Source: Rhodocyclaceae bacterium (GTDB taxonomy: Bacteria > Pseudomonadota > Gammaproteobacteria > Burkholderiales > Rhodocyclaceae). From it: a stretch of 32,787 nucleotides of DNA. The notes under the pieces were generated by a model that did not search any database, was not told where the DNA came from, and saw only the letters and a program-made list of their open reading frames with translations. The translations under genes were made by a program, and so were the position numbers. Positions 7,804 through 17,000 of the stretch are shown here, in pieces. Positions within the stretch are counted from its first letter, which is position 1; every line of letters begins with the position of its first letter. The stretch is taken from positions 1 through 32,787 of the forward strand of contig JAPUEC010000257.1 in the NCBI GenBank assembly GCA_027492775.1, written 5' to 3'.

Positions 7804-9253
7804 GGAGCAGATAGACGTCGGCGCCGAGCGTGCGCTCGGCGTTGATCGGGGCTTCGAGGTGGGCGATGCGATCGCTGGCAGTTACAAAGGCGGCGACATC
7901 CGGCAAGGCCTCGCGCGTGACGAAGATCAGGTCGGAGCCGCGGAATTGATTGAGGTCGGTGGTGAGGCGGTAGTGATCGTTCGGAATACGACCAGGATTC
8001 CAACTGGCGTTCCTGGGCGCCAGATCGCGCAATTCGTAGAGCAGATGCGCCATGACCGTCCGGTTCTCGGCAACCAGCACGGCACCCGGATGCGCCGCGA
8101 ACAGGGGGTTCAACTGGCGGCCGATGTCGTCCCAGCCCCGGGCGCGGGCGTAGGGGTCGAGCCGCGAATGCTCCTGGCCTGCGGCTGAAAGCAGCTGCGG
8201 CCAGTGATAGATGGTGGCGACCAGCAACAGGTTGAGGGCGAGGCCGATGGCGAGCAGCCGGCGGTGCCCGCGTTGCAGCAACCACGCTACGACGGCGATG
8301 GCGGCGGGCGCGAAGGCCGGAGCCGCCCAGTTGGCGTTGGCGCTCGTTTTGAACGCCTGGGCGGAAACGATCGCCCAGAGCGGCAGGCTGAACCAGAGCA
8401 AGAGACGCAGGCGTTCGTTGCGCCAGGTGGTGCGGATGGTGGCGAGCAGGGCGATGAAGATGCTGCCGAAAATCGGCCCGAAGGCGATCCATTGCGCCGC
8501 CAGGAATTCGGATAACGCGCCGAGCCCGCCATTGGCGCGCTTATTGACCGTGATGTCGGCGGTATGTTTCAGGGTAGGAAAATCATGAGCGATATTCCAG
8601 ATGATATTGGGCGACAGGAGCGCGAGCGACAACGCCGCCGCCGCCCAGGGTTTGCCGCTGGCGAGAAGCGAGCGCCGGTAGATCGCCAGGTGCAACAACG
8701 CCGCGAACATCCAGATCACCATGGTGTATTTGGACATGAGCCCCAGGCCGCAAACGGCGCCCAGCAGCAGCCAATCCGGCCAGCGATCGCGTTCCAGCGC
8801 GTTCAGGTAGGCGAGCAGGGCCGCCATCCAGAACAGGGTGAGCAAGGAATCGGTGGAAACGAAGAGCCCCAGCCAGGAGAACATGGGAAGGGTGAGTACG
8901 GCGAACGCGGACCAAAAGGCGCATTCATCGTCGAACAGGCGGCGGGCGATGGCCCAGGTTATCCCGGCCGCGGCCGGGTAACAAAGCATGGCGAGGAATT
9001 TGACCCCAAGAATGCCGTCGCCAAGAGCGAAGGTAGAGGCGGCGATCAGCGCCGCGATTCCCGGCGGTTTGGAGAAGTAGCCCCAATCGAGCTGCTGCGC
9101 CCACGTCCAGTACTGGGCCTCGTCGATGTAGAGTGTAATGCCGAGCGCTTTTACGACCACGCATCGCCAGACGAGCACCGCCGCCGCGATCAGGCCGAGC
9201 AGGAGCAACTGCTGGCGCGCTGGCGGCAGGTTAATCACGCCAGCCGTCGTCAT
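7784..9253 (-). CDS. GT-C membrane glycosyltransferase, GT39/ArnT-like
   Basis: The 489-residue product is a polytopic membrane protein with roughly ten to twelve hydrophobic stretches. The first loop carries LYIDEAQYWTWAQQLDWGYF followed by SKPPG. This Asp-Glu-X-X-Tyr-Trp plus Lys-Pro-Pro pattern is characteristic of GT39/GT83 transferases such as ArnT. These use an undecaprenyl-phosphate-linked sugar on the periplasmic face and attach the sugar to lipid A or other acceptors. The ATG at 9253 lies within the 3' end of the GT2 gene (23-base overlap), and its own 3' end overlaps the PAP2 gene. The three genes thus form one tightly coupled operon. Acceptor and sugar are unknown. Confidence 0.87.
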   Translation of the reverse strand: MTTAGVINLPPARQQLLLLGLIAAAVLVWRCVVVKALGITLYIDEAQYWTWAQQLDWGYFSKPPGIAALIAASTFALGDGILGVKFLAMLCYPAAAGITWAIARRLFDDECAFWSAFAVLTLPMFSWLGLFVSTDSLLTLFWMAALLAYLNALERDRWPDWLLLGAVCGLGLMSKYTMVIWMFAALLHLAIYRRSLLASGKPWAAAALSLALLSPNIIWNIAHDFPTLKHTADITVNKRANGGLGALSEFLAAQWIAFGPIFGSIFIALLATIRTTWRNERLRLLLWFSLPLWAIVSAQAFKTSANANWAAPAFAPAAIAVVAWLLQRGHRRLLAIGLALNLLLVATIYHWPQLLSAAGQEHSRLDPYARARGWDDIGRQLNPLFAAHPGAVLVAENRTVMAHLLYELRDLAPRNASWNPGRIPNDHYRLTTDLNQFRGSDLIFVTREALPDVAAFVTASDRIAHLEAPINAERTLGADVYLLREFKGY

Positions 9254-10235
9254 CGGCCAGTTGCGGCGTTGGGCGAGACCAGTATGGCCGGGCGCTGCCC
9301 GATTCGAAATAGATCCGCGCCATGATTTCGCTCAGTACGCCCGTGGTGATGAAGTGCACGCTGGCGATCATGCCGCCGACGCCGAAAAGCAGCAACGGGC
9401 GCGTGCCGACGTTTTCGCCGAGGCCGAACTTGACCCAGGCCAGCCAGGCCAGTATCCCGGCGGAAACGGCCCCGAGCGCCAATCCGATGCCGCCGAAGAA
9501 GTGCCCTGGCCGGCTGCGGAAGCCCATGAAGAAATAAACGGCGATAAGATCGAGAATGACACGGAAGGTGCGCGAGATCCCGTATTTGGACTGACCGGCC
9601 GTCCGCGCGTGATGCCTGACCGGCTCCTCGGCGATGCGCCGGGAGGAAGTCACCGTCGCCAGCCAGGCCGGGATGAAGCGATGCATTTCGCCATAGAGCC
9701 GGATGTTCTTGAGGACGCTGGCGCGGAAGGCCTTGAGGCTGCAACCGTAGTCGTTGAGGTGGACGCCGGTCATCCTGGCGATCAGGCGGTTGGCAATGCG
9801 CGAGGGGATTTTGCGCATGACCACCGCGTCCTGCCGGTTCTGGCGCCAGCCGGCGACCAGATCGAGCTCCTCGCCCAGCAGGCGGGAAACGAGGCGCGGA
9901 ATATCCGAAGGATCGTTCTGAAGGTCGCCGTCCATGGTGACGATGACATCGCCGCGCGCCGCATCGACACCGGCCTGCATGGCGGCGGTCTGCTTGAAAT
10001 TACGTGTCAATTCGACCGGGCGGATATGATCGCCATACTGCTTTGCCGCCGCCAGGATCTGTTTGAGAGTGTGGTCGGCAGAGCCGTCATCCACCAGGAT
10101 CAATTCCCAGGGGTTTCCGTAATCCGCCAAGGCCTCATGCACGCGCGCGGCAAGGGGCTGCACGTTGTCCTGCTCGTTGTAGAGCGGCACGACGATGGAA
10201 AGGCGATGCGGCGGCAGGGGCAAAGCTTCGGACAT
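9231..10235 (-). CDS. GT2 polyprenyl-phosphate glycosyltransferase (DPM synthase/ArnC/GtrB-like)
   Basis: The frame opens at 10373, but the ATG at 10235 is chosen because it places LSIVVPLYNEQDNV, the family N-terminus, close to the start; this gives 334 residues. GT2 motifs follow: LILVDDGSADHT, and VTMDGDLQNDPSD (the DXD-type metal site), then GWRQNRQD. Two C-terminal membrane segments (around HFFGGIGLALGAVSAGILAW and PLLLFGVGGMIASVHFITTG) match the ArnC/GtrB type. Such enzymes charge undecaprenyl phosphate with a sugar on the cytoplasmic face, which the adjacent GT-C protein would then use. No clear ribosome binding site is seen. It is the first gene of the three-gene operon running leftward. 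Confidence 0.88.
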   Translation of the reverse strand: MSEALPLPPHRLSIVVPLYNEQDNVQPLAARVHEALADYGNPWELILVDDGSADHTLKQILAAAKQYGDHIRPVELTRNFKQTAAMQAGVDAARGDVIVTMDGDLQNDPSDIPRLVSRLLGEELDLVAGWRQNRQDAVVMRKIPSRIANRLIARMTGVHLNDYGCSLKAFRASVLKNIRLYGEMHRFIPAWLATVTSSRRIAEEPVRHHARTAGQSKYGISRTFRVILDLIAVYFFMGFRSRPGHFFGGIGLALGAVSAGILAWLAWVKFGLGENVGTRPLLLFGVGGMIASVHFITTGVLSEIMARIYFESGSARPYWSRPTPQLADDDGWRD

Positions 10236-10384
10236 TAATGCGACGGGTTGGCGAAAAGACGATTTTAAACGAAAACGCCGGCTAACGAAGGCGCCGTTCT
10301 GCTCATCCGGTACGGCTGGCGCCAGGGTATCTTTCAAATCAGGCGGAGGCGGCATCATTGCGCGGCACGACAAAGGGTCAGGTC

Positions 10385-10414
10385 AAAAAAAACCTCGCTC
10401 GGGGAAGCGAGGTT
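10385..10414 (-). terminator. Rho-independent terminator (minus strand)
   Basis: AACCTCGCT (10391-10399) and AGCGAGGTT (10406-10414) form a perfect 9-bp stem with a 6-base loop. On the minus strand the stem is followed by a run of eight T (A at 10385-10392 on the plus strand). It would end transcription coming from the small minus-strand gene at 10510-10860, and it insulates the GT2 operon. A second perfect hairpin, CGGACG/CGTCCG (10418-10433), lies just upstream of it. Confidence 0.85.
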
Positions 10415-10509
10415 GAACGGACGGAGGCGTCCGATGAGAGAGTTCTTGACGGCCGTCGGGACGGTCCCGCCTTGCCGGTCGTCCCTCCGGTGCCGATGCC
10501 GTGTTGCCG

Positions 10510-10860
10510 TCACGCGTTATCGTGGCGACGACCCGGGGCAGCGAGGCAGATCGGAAACAGGCCCGAAATAAGCGTTAATGCCGGGTACTGACTCCAAAAT
10601 TCAAGCCGGTGCTCATAGGCTGCTTGCATCCAGGATCCGGTCGTGGCGCGTGCGATATTCACTAGCAATTCATGGGCCATGCCAAAAGAATATAAATAAT
10701 CAATGAGTTGCATTCCGGTGCGGGTTGAATATGCCAATAATGTAAAGCCGGCCGACAGAGCCGCCGCCATTCGAACGTAGAAACGGGGCATGTGTTGCAT
10801 TGCATGATTCGCTGCTAGCTGCGTTTTGACAGCGCTCGAAGGTTCTCCTGTGAAGGTCAT
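10510..10860 (-). CDS. Small membrane protein of unknown function (about 116 residues)
   Basis: A longer minus-strand frame continues upstream, but that part is the shadow of the DUF488 gene; only the last 116 codons look genuine. From ATG 10860 (alternatives at 10800 and 10791) the product has a hydrophobic segment, MAAALSAGFTLLAYS, near residues 31-45. Then comes QLIDYLYSFGMAHELLVNIA, a Trp/Tyr-rich middle, and a second hydrophobic stretch, YPALTLISGLFPICLAA, near the C-terminus. Arginine is low and the composition is protein-like. A strong terminator about 95 bases after its stop supports real transcription. No family is recognised. An AGGAGA lies just inside the ATG at 10860, so a later start is possible. 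Confidence 0.5.
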   Translation of the reverse strand: MTFTGEPSSAVKTQLAANHAMQHMPRFYVRMAAALSAGFTLLAYSTRTGMQLIDYLYSFGMAHELLVNIARATTGSWMQAAYEHRLEFWSQYPALTLISGLFPICLAAPGRRHDNA

Positions 10861-10989
10861 GCCATTGCCGCCGGGGACCGCCGGCGGGTGCCCTTTGTAA
10901 AACCTTTCGACAGCATCCCCTGACGGCGAATGCACTCGAAGCGGTTGCCGACCTTCGGAACGGAAATGCTGGTGTTTCCTCCAAGCTTG

Positions 10990-11532
10990 ATGACCATGAA
11001 CGAAAGTCCGCTGATCGTCTTCACCATCGGCCATTCGACCCGCGCGTGGGCGGAATTCGTCGCTCTGCTGGCGGCGCATGATGTGACCCGCCTGGTCGAT
11101 GTGCGCACCGTGCCGCGCTCCCGGCACAATCCGCAGTTCAACCGCGACGCCATGTCGGAAGCGTTGGCGCCGGCGGGAATCGGCTATGCACATGTCGCCG
11201 GTTTGGGCGGGTTTCGCAAGACTTCGGCCGATTCGGTCAATGCCGGTTGGCGCAACACCTCTTTTCGAGGCTACGCCGATTACATGCAAACCCTGGAGTT
11301 CCTCGCCCAGATCGAAGCCTTGATCGAGCAGGCGGAGGCCGGGCGGATTGCGGTCATGTGCGCCGAAGCCGTGCCCTGGCGCTGTCATCGTTCGCTCATC
11401 GCCGATGCCTTGACCGTGCGCGGCATCGAAGCGCGGGAAATCGTTGACCTCAAGCGCAGCCAGGTGCACAAGCTCACACCGTTTGCCCGGGTCGAGGGCA
11501 CCACGATTACTTATCCGCCGGTTGCGGAGTGA
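10990..11532 (+). CDS. DUF488 family protein
   Basis: The product (about 180 residues from ATG 10990; 10996 is also possible) has the DUF488 landmarks. These are FTIGHSTRAWAEF at the N-terminus, LVDVRTVPRSRHNPQFN with the conserved Asp-Val-Arg and Pro-X-Ser, and GLGGFRKTS. MCAEAVPWRCHRSLIAD near the C-terminus carries the Cys-Ala-Glu and Cys-His-Arg pattern. The biochemical function of DUF488 is not established; the conserved Cys, His and Arg residues suggest a catalytic or metal-binding site. It is transcribed divergently from the small membrane protein gene. Neighbours give no pathway hint. Confidence 0.88.
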   Translation: MTMNESPLIVFTIGHSTRAWAEFVALLAAHDVTRLVDVRTVPRSRHNPQFNRDAMSEALAPAGIGYAHVAGLGGFRKTSADSVNAGWRNTSFRGYADYMQTLEFLAQIEALIEQAEAGRIAVMCAEAVPWRCHRSLIADALTVRGIEAREIVDLKRSQVHKLTPFARVEGTTITYPPVAE

Positions 11533-11781
11533 GTCTTGCAAATGTCAGGCCTGGGGGCCGTGCGCAAGGACCACTGAAGTCTCGGCGCGCCCAACGAGCG
11601 GGTAGCCCGAAGGCGTTTCCGAGGCCGAGTCCCTTTACGGATAAAGGCGGCAGGCGGTATGGCGCTCCGACCGGCGCTCGACACGGGTGTCGGACGGCGT
11701 TCGCATCGGTGATCAAGGCCTGCCGCGGTTGGCGGATGCCGGGGAGCGCGAAACCGGAAGGGTTGGGCCGGCTCCTTGAAG
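11533..11781. repeat. Structured intergenic element, possibly a dispersed repeat
   Basis: This 249-base gap between the convergent DUF488 and GNAT genes holds several inverted repeats. CTCGGC (11581-11586) pairs with GCCGAG (11624-11629), and GCGGCAGGC (11647-11655) pairs with GCCTGCCGC (11718-11726). CGACAC/GTGTCG lies between the arms of the latter. The conceptual minus-strand translation (for example IRQPRQALITDANAVRHPCR) resembles, from memory only, spurious hypothetical proteins scattered in related genomes, as would arise from a dispersed repeat. Copy number cannot be judged from this window. Confidence 0.4.
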
Positions 11782-12183
11782 CTACGCGCCCTTCAGTATC
11801 CACGCCCGGGGGTTGTGTTCGAATCCCAGCGCCGGGTAGTAGGCATTCGCCTTCGGCGCGGCCAGAAGCACGATCATGCATTCGGGGCTGAGGCGCTGGC
11901 GGGTTTCCTCGATCAGCCGCTTGCCGATACCCTGTTTTTGGCTGGCCGCATCCACCGCGAGATCGGCGAGGTAGGCGACGTAGGTGAAGTCGGTGAGGGT
12001 GCGGGCGATGCCGACGAGGCGCTCGTCCTGCCAGGCGGTGATGGTCAGACTGGCATTGTCGAGCATGCCGGCGAAGATATCCGGCCGGTCGATGGGGCGC
12101 CGCTCGCCCAGCGTTGAACGGCGGTAGAGGTCGATCGCCTCTTCGACTGAAATCTTCGCATCGTCGCGGTAGATGATGGTCAT
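11782..12183 (-). CDS. GNAT family N-acetyltransferase
   Basis: The product from ATG 12183 is 133 residues (MTIIYRDDAKIS), a compact single-domain GNAT. The acetyl-CoA binding motif A is visible: the strand YVAYLADLAVDAASQKQGIG with the Gln-X-X-Gly-X-Gly loop, then KRLIEETRQRL. The C-terminal motif B region is ANAYYPALGFEHNPRAW, typical of small-molecule acetyltransferases. The frame extends further upstream, but that part is arginine-rich and overlaps the promoter space of the divergent gene at 12336. The substrate cannot be inferred. It is divergent from the oxidoreductase gene with about 150 bp between them. Confidence 0.87.
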   Translation of the reverse strand: MTIIYRDDAKISVEEAIDLYRRSTLGERRPIDRPDIFAGMLDNASLTITAWQDERLVGIARTLTDFTYVAYLADLAVDAASQKQGIGKRLIEETRQRLSPECMIVLLAAPKANAYYPALGFEHNPRAWILKGA

Positions 12184-12335
12184 GGCGCATCCGGTGAGCA
12201 AAGCGTTTCGGGAATGTTCGGCGAGACGTCGGACCGGCGATGCCGCCGCCGGTTGCATTGCATGGCGCGAAAACTCGAACGAAGGCGGCGGGCGCCGCTC
12301 AATAGCGATAGTGCAACTTTGAGGCGAATCTGGCC

Positions 12336-14015
12336 ATGCCTGAAATCCTGTCCCCGGTCGAGCCGGTCTCCGCGGCGCGCGCCGACCAGATTTTCCCGAC
12401 CCTGACGCCGGAGCAAATCGAGCGCGTCGCGGCGCTGGGCAAAAGGCGTACAGTCTCGCAAGGCGAAATCCTGATCGAAGCCGGTGCACCGGCGATGCCA
12501 TTCTTTGTCGTGGTCAGCGGCGCCGTCGATATCGTCCAGCCGGATGGCGCGTCTGAAACGCACATCGTCACGCACGAACCCGGTCAATTCACTGGCGAGA
12601 TGAACATGATTTCCGGTCGCCGCACCCTCGTCCGGGCGCGTGTGGCCAAGCCTGGCGAAGTCATCGAACTCGATCGCGAGCAGATGCTGGCGCTGGTGCA
12701 GACCGACAGCGAACTGAGCGAAATCCTGATGCGCGCCTTCATCCTGCGGCGGGTCGATTTGATCGCGCATGGCCTTGGCAACGTCGTCCTCATTGGTTCG
12801 CGCCACTGCGCCAGCACCTTGCGCGTCAAGGATTTTCTCTCGCGCAACGGCCATCCTTATCAGTACATCGATCTTGAGCGCGATGCGGAGGTCCAGGATT
12901 TCTTCGACCGTTTCAACGTCTCGGCGGCCGACGTGCCGGTACTGATCTGCCATGGCGACCGCATCCTGCGCAACCCGGATAACGCCCGCATCGCCGGTTG
13001 CCTGGGCCTCAATGAACGCCTCGACCAGACCGAGGTGCACGACCTGATCATCGTTGGCGCCGGGCCGTCGGGGCTGGCGGCGGCCGTCTATGCCGCCTCC
13101 GAGGGCCTGGATGTCTTGATGATCGAAGCCAACGCCCCCGGCGGACAGGCGGCCTCCAGTTCCAAGATCGAAAACTATCTCGGCTTCCCCACCGGCATTT
13201 CCGGGCAGGCGCTCATGGCCCGGGCCAGCAACCAGGCGCAGAAATTCGGGGCGCGGATCGCCATCGCCAAGGGCGCCTGCAAGCTGCTCTGTCAGAGGAA
13301 GCCCTACGCCATTGAAATCGAAGGCGGCCAGCGGGTCCTGGGGCGCACCATCATCATCGCCACCGGCGCCGAATACCGAAAGCCATCGCTCGGCAGCCTC
13401 GCCAAGTTCGAGGGCGCCGGAGTTTATTACGGCGCCACCTTCATGGAGGCCCAGCTCTGCGCCGGCGAGGAGATCGCCATTATCGGCGGCGGGAATTCAG
13501 CGGGCCAGGCCGCGGTTTTCCTGTCGCGCACCGTCAAGCGGGTGAATCTGCTGGTGCGCTCGGGCGGGCTGGCGGAGAGCATGTCGCGCTATCTCGTGCG
13601 CCGCATCGAGGAGAGCTCCAACATCATCCTGCACGCCCATACCGAAATCGTCGAGGTCGAAGGCGCGCAGCATCTGGAAAAGGTCACCTGGGAGAATCGC
13701 AAAACCGGCGAACGCGAGACGCGAGACATTCGCCATGTCTTCGCCATGACCGGCGCCGTGCCGGCGACGCGCTGGCTCGACGGCTGCATCGTGCTCGACG
13801 ACAAGGGGTTTATCAAAACCGGGCCCGATCTTGATCCCAACTATCTTTCGGCAACCCGATGGGCGCTGCGACGCCCGCCGCATCTCCTCGAAACGGGTTT
13901 GCCCGGCGTGTTTGCCGTCGGCGATGTGCGCAGCGGCAATATCAAGCGGGTTGCTTCGGCGGTGGGGGAGGGCTCCATCGCCGTCGCCTTCGTTCATCAG
14001 GTGCTCAGGGAATAA
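12336..14015 (+). CDS. Cyclic-nucleotide-domain / thioredoxin-like / thioredoxin-reductase-like fusion
   Basis: The 559-residue protein has three parts. Residues about 25-140 are a cyclic-nucleotide-binding domain (QGEILIEAGAPAMPFFVVVSG, then GEMNMISGRRTLVRARV). Residues about 150-225 are a thioredoxin-fold segment with a single Cys at 158 (VLIGSRHCAS) and no CXXC. Residues about 235-555 are a flavoprotein of the thioredoxin-reductase type: FAD site IVGAGPSGLAA, NAD(P)H site IIGGGNSAGQAA, and the closing GVFAVGDVRSGNIKRVASAVGEG. Where thioredoxin reductases carry the redox CXXC, this protein reads GVYYGATFMEAQLC, so the usual disulfide is missing. It is probably a FAD/NAD(P)H oxidoreductase under ligand control rather than a true thioredoxin reductase. 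It is convergent with the sensor kinase gene, with 32 bp between the stops. Confidence 0.88.
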   Translation: MPEILSPVEPVSAARADQIFPTLTPEQIERVAALGKRRTVSQGEILIEAGAPAMPFFVVVSGAVDIVQPDGASETHIVTHEPGQFTGEMNMISGRRTLVRARVAKPGEVIELDREQMLALVQTDSELSEILMRAFILRRVDLIAHGLGNVVLIGSRHCASTLRVKDFLSRNGHPYQYIDLERDAEVQDFFDRFNVSAADVPVLICHGDRILRNPDNARIAGCLGLNERLDQTEVHDLIIVGAGPSGLAAAVYAASEGLDVLMIEANAPGGQAASSSKIENYLGFPTGISGQALMARASNQAQKFGARIAIAKGACKLLCQRKPYAIEIEGGQRVLGRTIIIATGAEYRKPSLGSLAKFEGAGVYYGATFMEAQLCAGEEIAIIGGGNSAGQAAVFLSRTVKRVNLLVRSGGLAESMSRYLVRRIEESSNIILHAHTEIVEVEGAQHLEKVTWENRKTGERETRDIRHVFAMTGAVPATRWLDGCIVLDDKGFIKTGPDLDPNYLSATRWALRRPPHLLETGLPGVFAVGDVRSGNIKRVASAVGEGSIAVAFVHQVLRE

Positions 14016-14047
14016 CGCGTTCGGCAAACCTTCACTGCACGGGCGGA

Positions 14048-17000
14048 TCAGTGGCTCTCCGGCCGCGCGCCGCGCCCGCCTCGGTCCTGGAACAGGCCGA
14101 CCAGCGAGGCGTGGTCGATCGGCTTGGTCAGATGCCAGTCGAAGCCGGCAGCGAAGGAGCGTTGCTTGTCCTCTTCCTGTCCCCAGCCGGTGACGGCCAC
14201 CAAAGTGGCGGGCGAAGCCCAGCCTGTGGCGCGGATGCGCTTGGCGAGATCGTAGCCGCTGATGTCCGGCATGCCGATGTCGAGAAGGAGCATGTCGGGA
14301 CGGAGTTTTTCCGCCAACTCGAACGCCTGCTCGCCGCTGTAGGCGACGTGGACCTCGTGCCCGAGCAGCTCGACCAGCAAACTGCAGGTGTCGGCAATGT
14401 CGCGATTGTCGTCGGCGATCAGCACCTTGAGCGCGGCGCATTCCGCGGCCGGCTGCGGGGAGGCCGCTGCCGTGCGCTCCTCTGCCGGTGCCAGCGGCAG
14501 CCGGACCACGAATTCGCTGCCCGCACCCGGGCCATCGCTGTGGGCGTCGACCTGCCCGCCGTGCAATTCCGTCAGCCCGCGCACCAGCGCCAAGCCGATG
14601 CCGAGGCCGCCTTCCGAACGCTCGAGCGAAGGCCCGGCCTGGACGAACATGTTGAAATATTTGGGGATCATGGCGGGCGCCATGCCGACGCCGTTGTCGC
14701 GAATACGTACCACAACTTCACTGCCTTCGAGCGCCGCCGAAAGGCGAATCTGGCCACTCGGATCGGTGTATTTGGCGGCATTGGTGAGCAAATTGGAGAA
14801 AATCTGGGCCAGCCGGACGGTGTCTGCCTCGAGCCGCACCGGCTCCGGCGGCAGTTCCACCGTCAGCGTGTGCTGCTTGCCATCGAGCAGTGGACGGGCG
14901 GTCTCGATCGAGGTGGCGATGATCGGGGCGAGTTCGACCGGGCCCTTGCGCAAGTCGAGGACGCCACGGGTGATGCGCGAGATGTCGAGCAAGTCGTCGA
15001 GCAGGCGCGCCATGTGATCCACCTGGCGACCGATGACTTCCTCCGCGCGATAGCGTTGCTCCGGCTTGAGATTGGGATGGCGAATGATGGACACGGCGTA
15101 GCGGATCGGCGCCAGCGGATTGCGCAATTCGTGGGCGAGAATGGCGAGGAATTCGTTCTTGCGCTGGTCTTCCTGCTTCAGGCGAGTTTCCGCTTGCGTA
15201 CGCTCGATGGCGTCGGTCGCCAGGCGTGCGAGCAGGTCGAGTTGGCGCAGCTCGCGGTCGGTGGGGCGCGAGGGTGTGTGGCCGAAAACCGTCAAGACGC
15301 CGATCCGCTCGCCGTTGCGGCAGACCAGGGGCGTGGACAGCATCGAGCGGACGCCGGCTTCGGCCAGAGCCACGGTCGGCAACCCGGCCTGCGATGCGGC
15401 GTCTTCGGTATCCAGCGCCGAAATGCGTTGCGCAAAGCCGGAGAGGCCCATGGCTTCGCTTTGGCGATCGAGCATGGCGCAAAACGCCGGGCTCAAGCCA
15501 TGCATGACCGACGTTTTCAGTCGGCCCGCATCGGCATCCCAAAGCTGCAAACACCCAAGTTCGTCGCCTGCGATGCTGAGCGCCGCCTGCAGGACTTCCT
15601 CAAGCAAGGTTTCAAGGTGCTCCTGCTGCCGGACGAGCCGCGTGCTGATCTCATGCAGTCGCCGCATGCCGGCCAGTTCTTCCGCCAGTTCATCGCGCAA
15701 TTGTTGCAGTTCGCCCCGGGCGCGCCGCTGCTCGGTGACATCGCGGGCGACCTTCGAGGCGCCGATGATCAGGCCTTCCGCATCCCGAATCGGCGATACC
15801 GTCAGTGAAACTTCGATCCGACGCCCGTCCTTGGTGACGCGCTCGGTTTCGAAGTGTTCGATACGCTCGCCGCGGCGCAGTTTTTCTAGGATTTGCCGCT
15901 CTTCGTCCTGAAGCTCGGGCGGAATGATGAGTGTGATCGATTGGCCGATCATCTCTTCTGCGCTGTATCCGAACAAGCGCGCGGCACCGGCATTCCAGGA
16001 GGTGACGATGCCGTTCAGCGTCTTGCTGACGATGGCGTCGTCCGAAGACTCGACGATGGCCGCCAGCAGCGCCCGCGTGCGCCGCGCTTCACGCGTGGCG
16101 TCGTCGCGCTGGCGTTCAGAGTCCTCGAGGCGCCGCTGGGCGCTGATATCGAGGGTGACGCAGCGGGTATGCAGGAAGCGGTCCTTCTCCCAGAATCCGC
16201 TCGAATGGATGAGCACGTCCCGGATCGACCCATCCTTGCAGCGCATGCGCGCCGCCTGGTTGCGGATGGTCTCGCCCTCCTGCATGCGCTGAAGGACGGT
16301 GGCGATCATTTCGCCGCCAACATGAAAACGGGCGATAGGCTGGCCGACATACTCGTCGCGTGCATAACCCAACAATCCCAGCTCGGCCTTGTTGGCCCAG
16401 AGAATGCGTCCGTCAGCGCCGACGCTGTGCATGGCGACGGAGGCATTATCCAGGAAGTCCTGCAACTCATGACCCCGTCGCGCCAGCTTGGCCTCGACGT
16501 TTTTGCGCTCGCGGATTTCCGCTTCCAGTCGTCGCACCATGCGCCGCTGGTCGCGAATATCCCGGGTCTCAGGCGGAATTCCAGGCGCCGCCGTCTCGAT
16601 CGACGATGGCGTCGTGCTGTCGTGTTCGCAACAGACGCGGTGAAGCAATTCCACCGGCACCGCCCGCGGACCATGCATCGGATAGGCGCAGAAGAGGGAG
16701 AAGGAATACTTGCGCTGCAGTTCGTTCCAAAGTTCCTCCAGGCGCAGCGCGGCGCCGTGCAGGCCCTGTTCCCAAAGCAGGCCGACGGCTTCGCCAAAAA
16801 TATAAACCTTGTCGTGCGTCGCGGTGGCGGCGGCGACCAGCGGTTCGACGACCGAGGCGAAGAGTCCCGATGCCGGCCAGTCGTCGATCAGCAGTTGCGG
16901 CAGCACCTCCTCCGCGCGCATGGTCACGAAACGCCCATCCAGCCGCGCGCCTTCGAGGTCGACGCCCTGGGCGCCGAGCGCGCGCTCGAGCTGCTCGAAA

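Noticed and set aside
10861..11541. Upstream two thirds of a minus-strand frame continuing into the small membrane protein
   Set aside because: It is the complement of the DUF488 gene and has shadow-like composition; only the part below 10860 looks coding.
13859..15808. Long plus-strand frame opposite the sensor kinase
   Set aside because: It mirrors the kinase coding sequence, lacks motifs and is compositionally biased.
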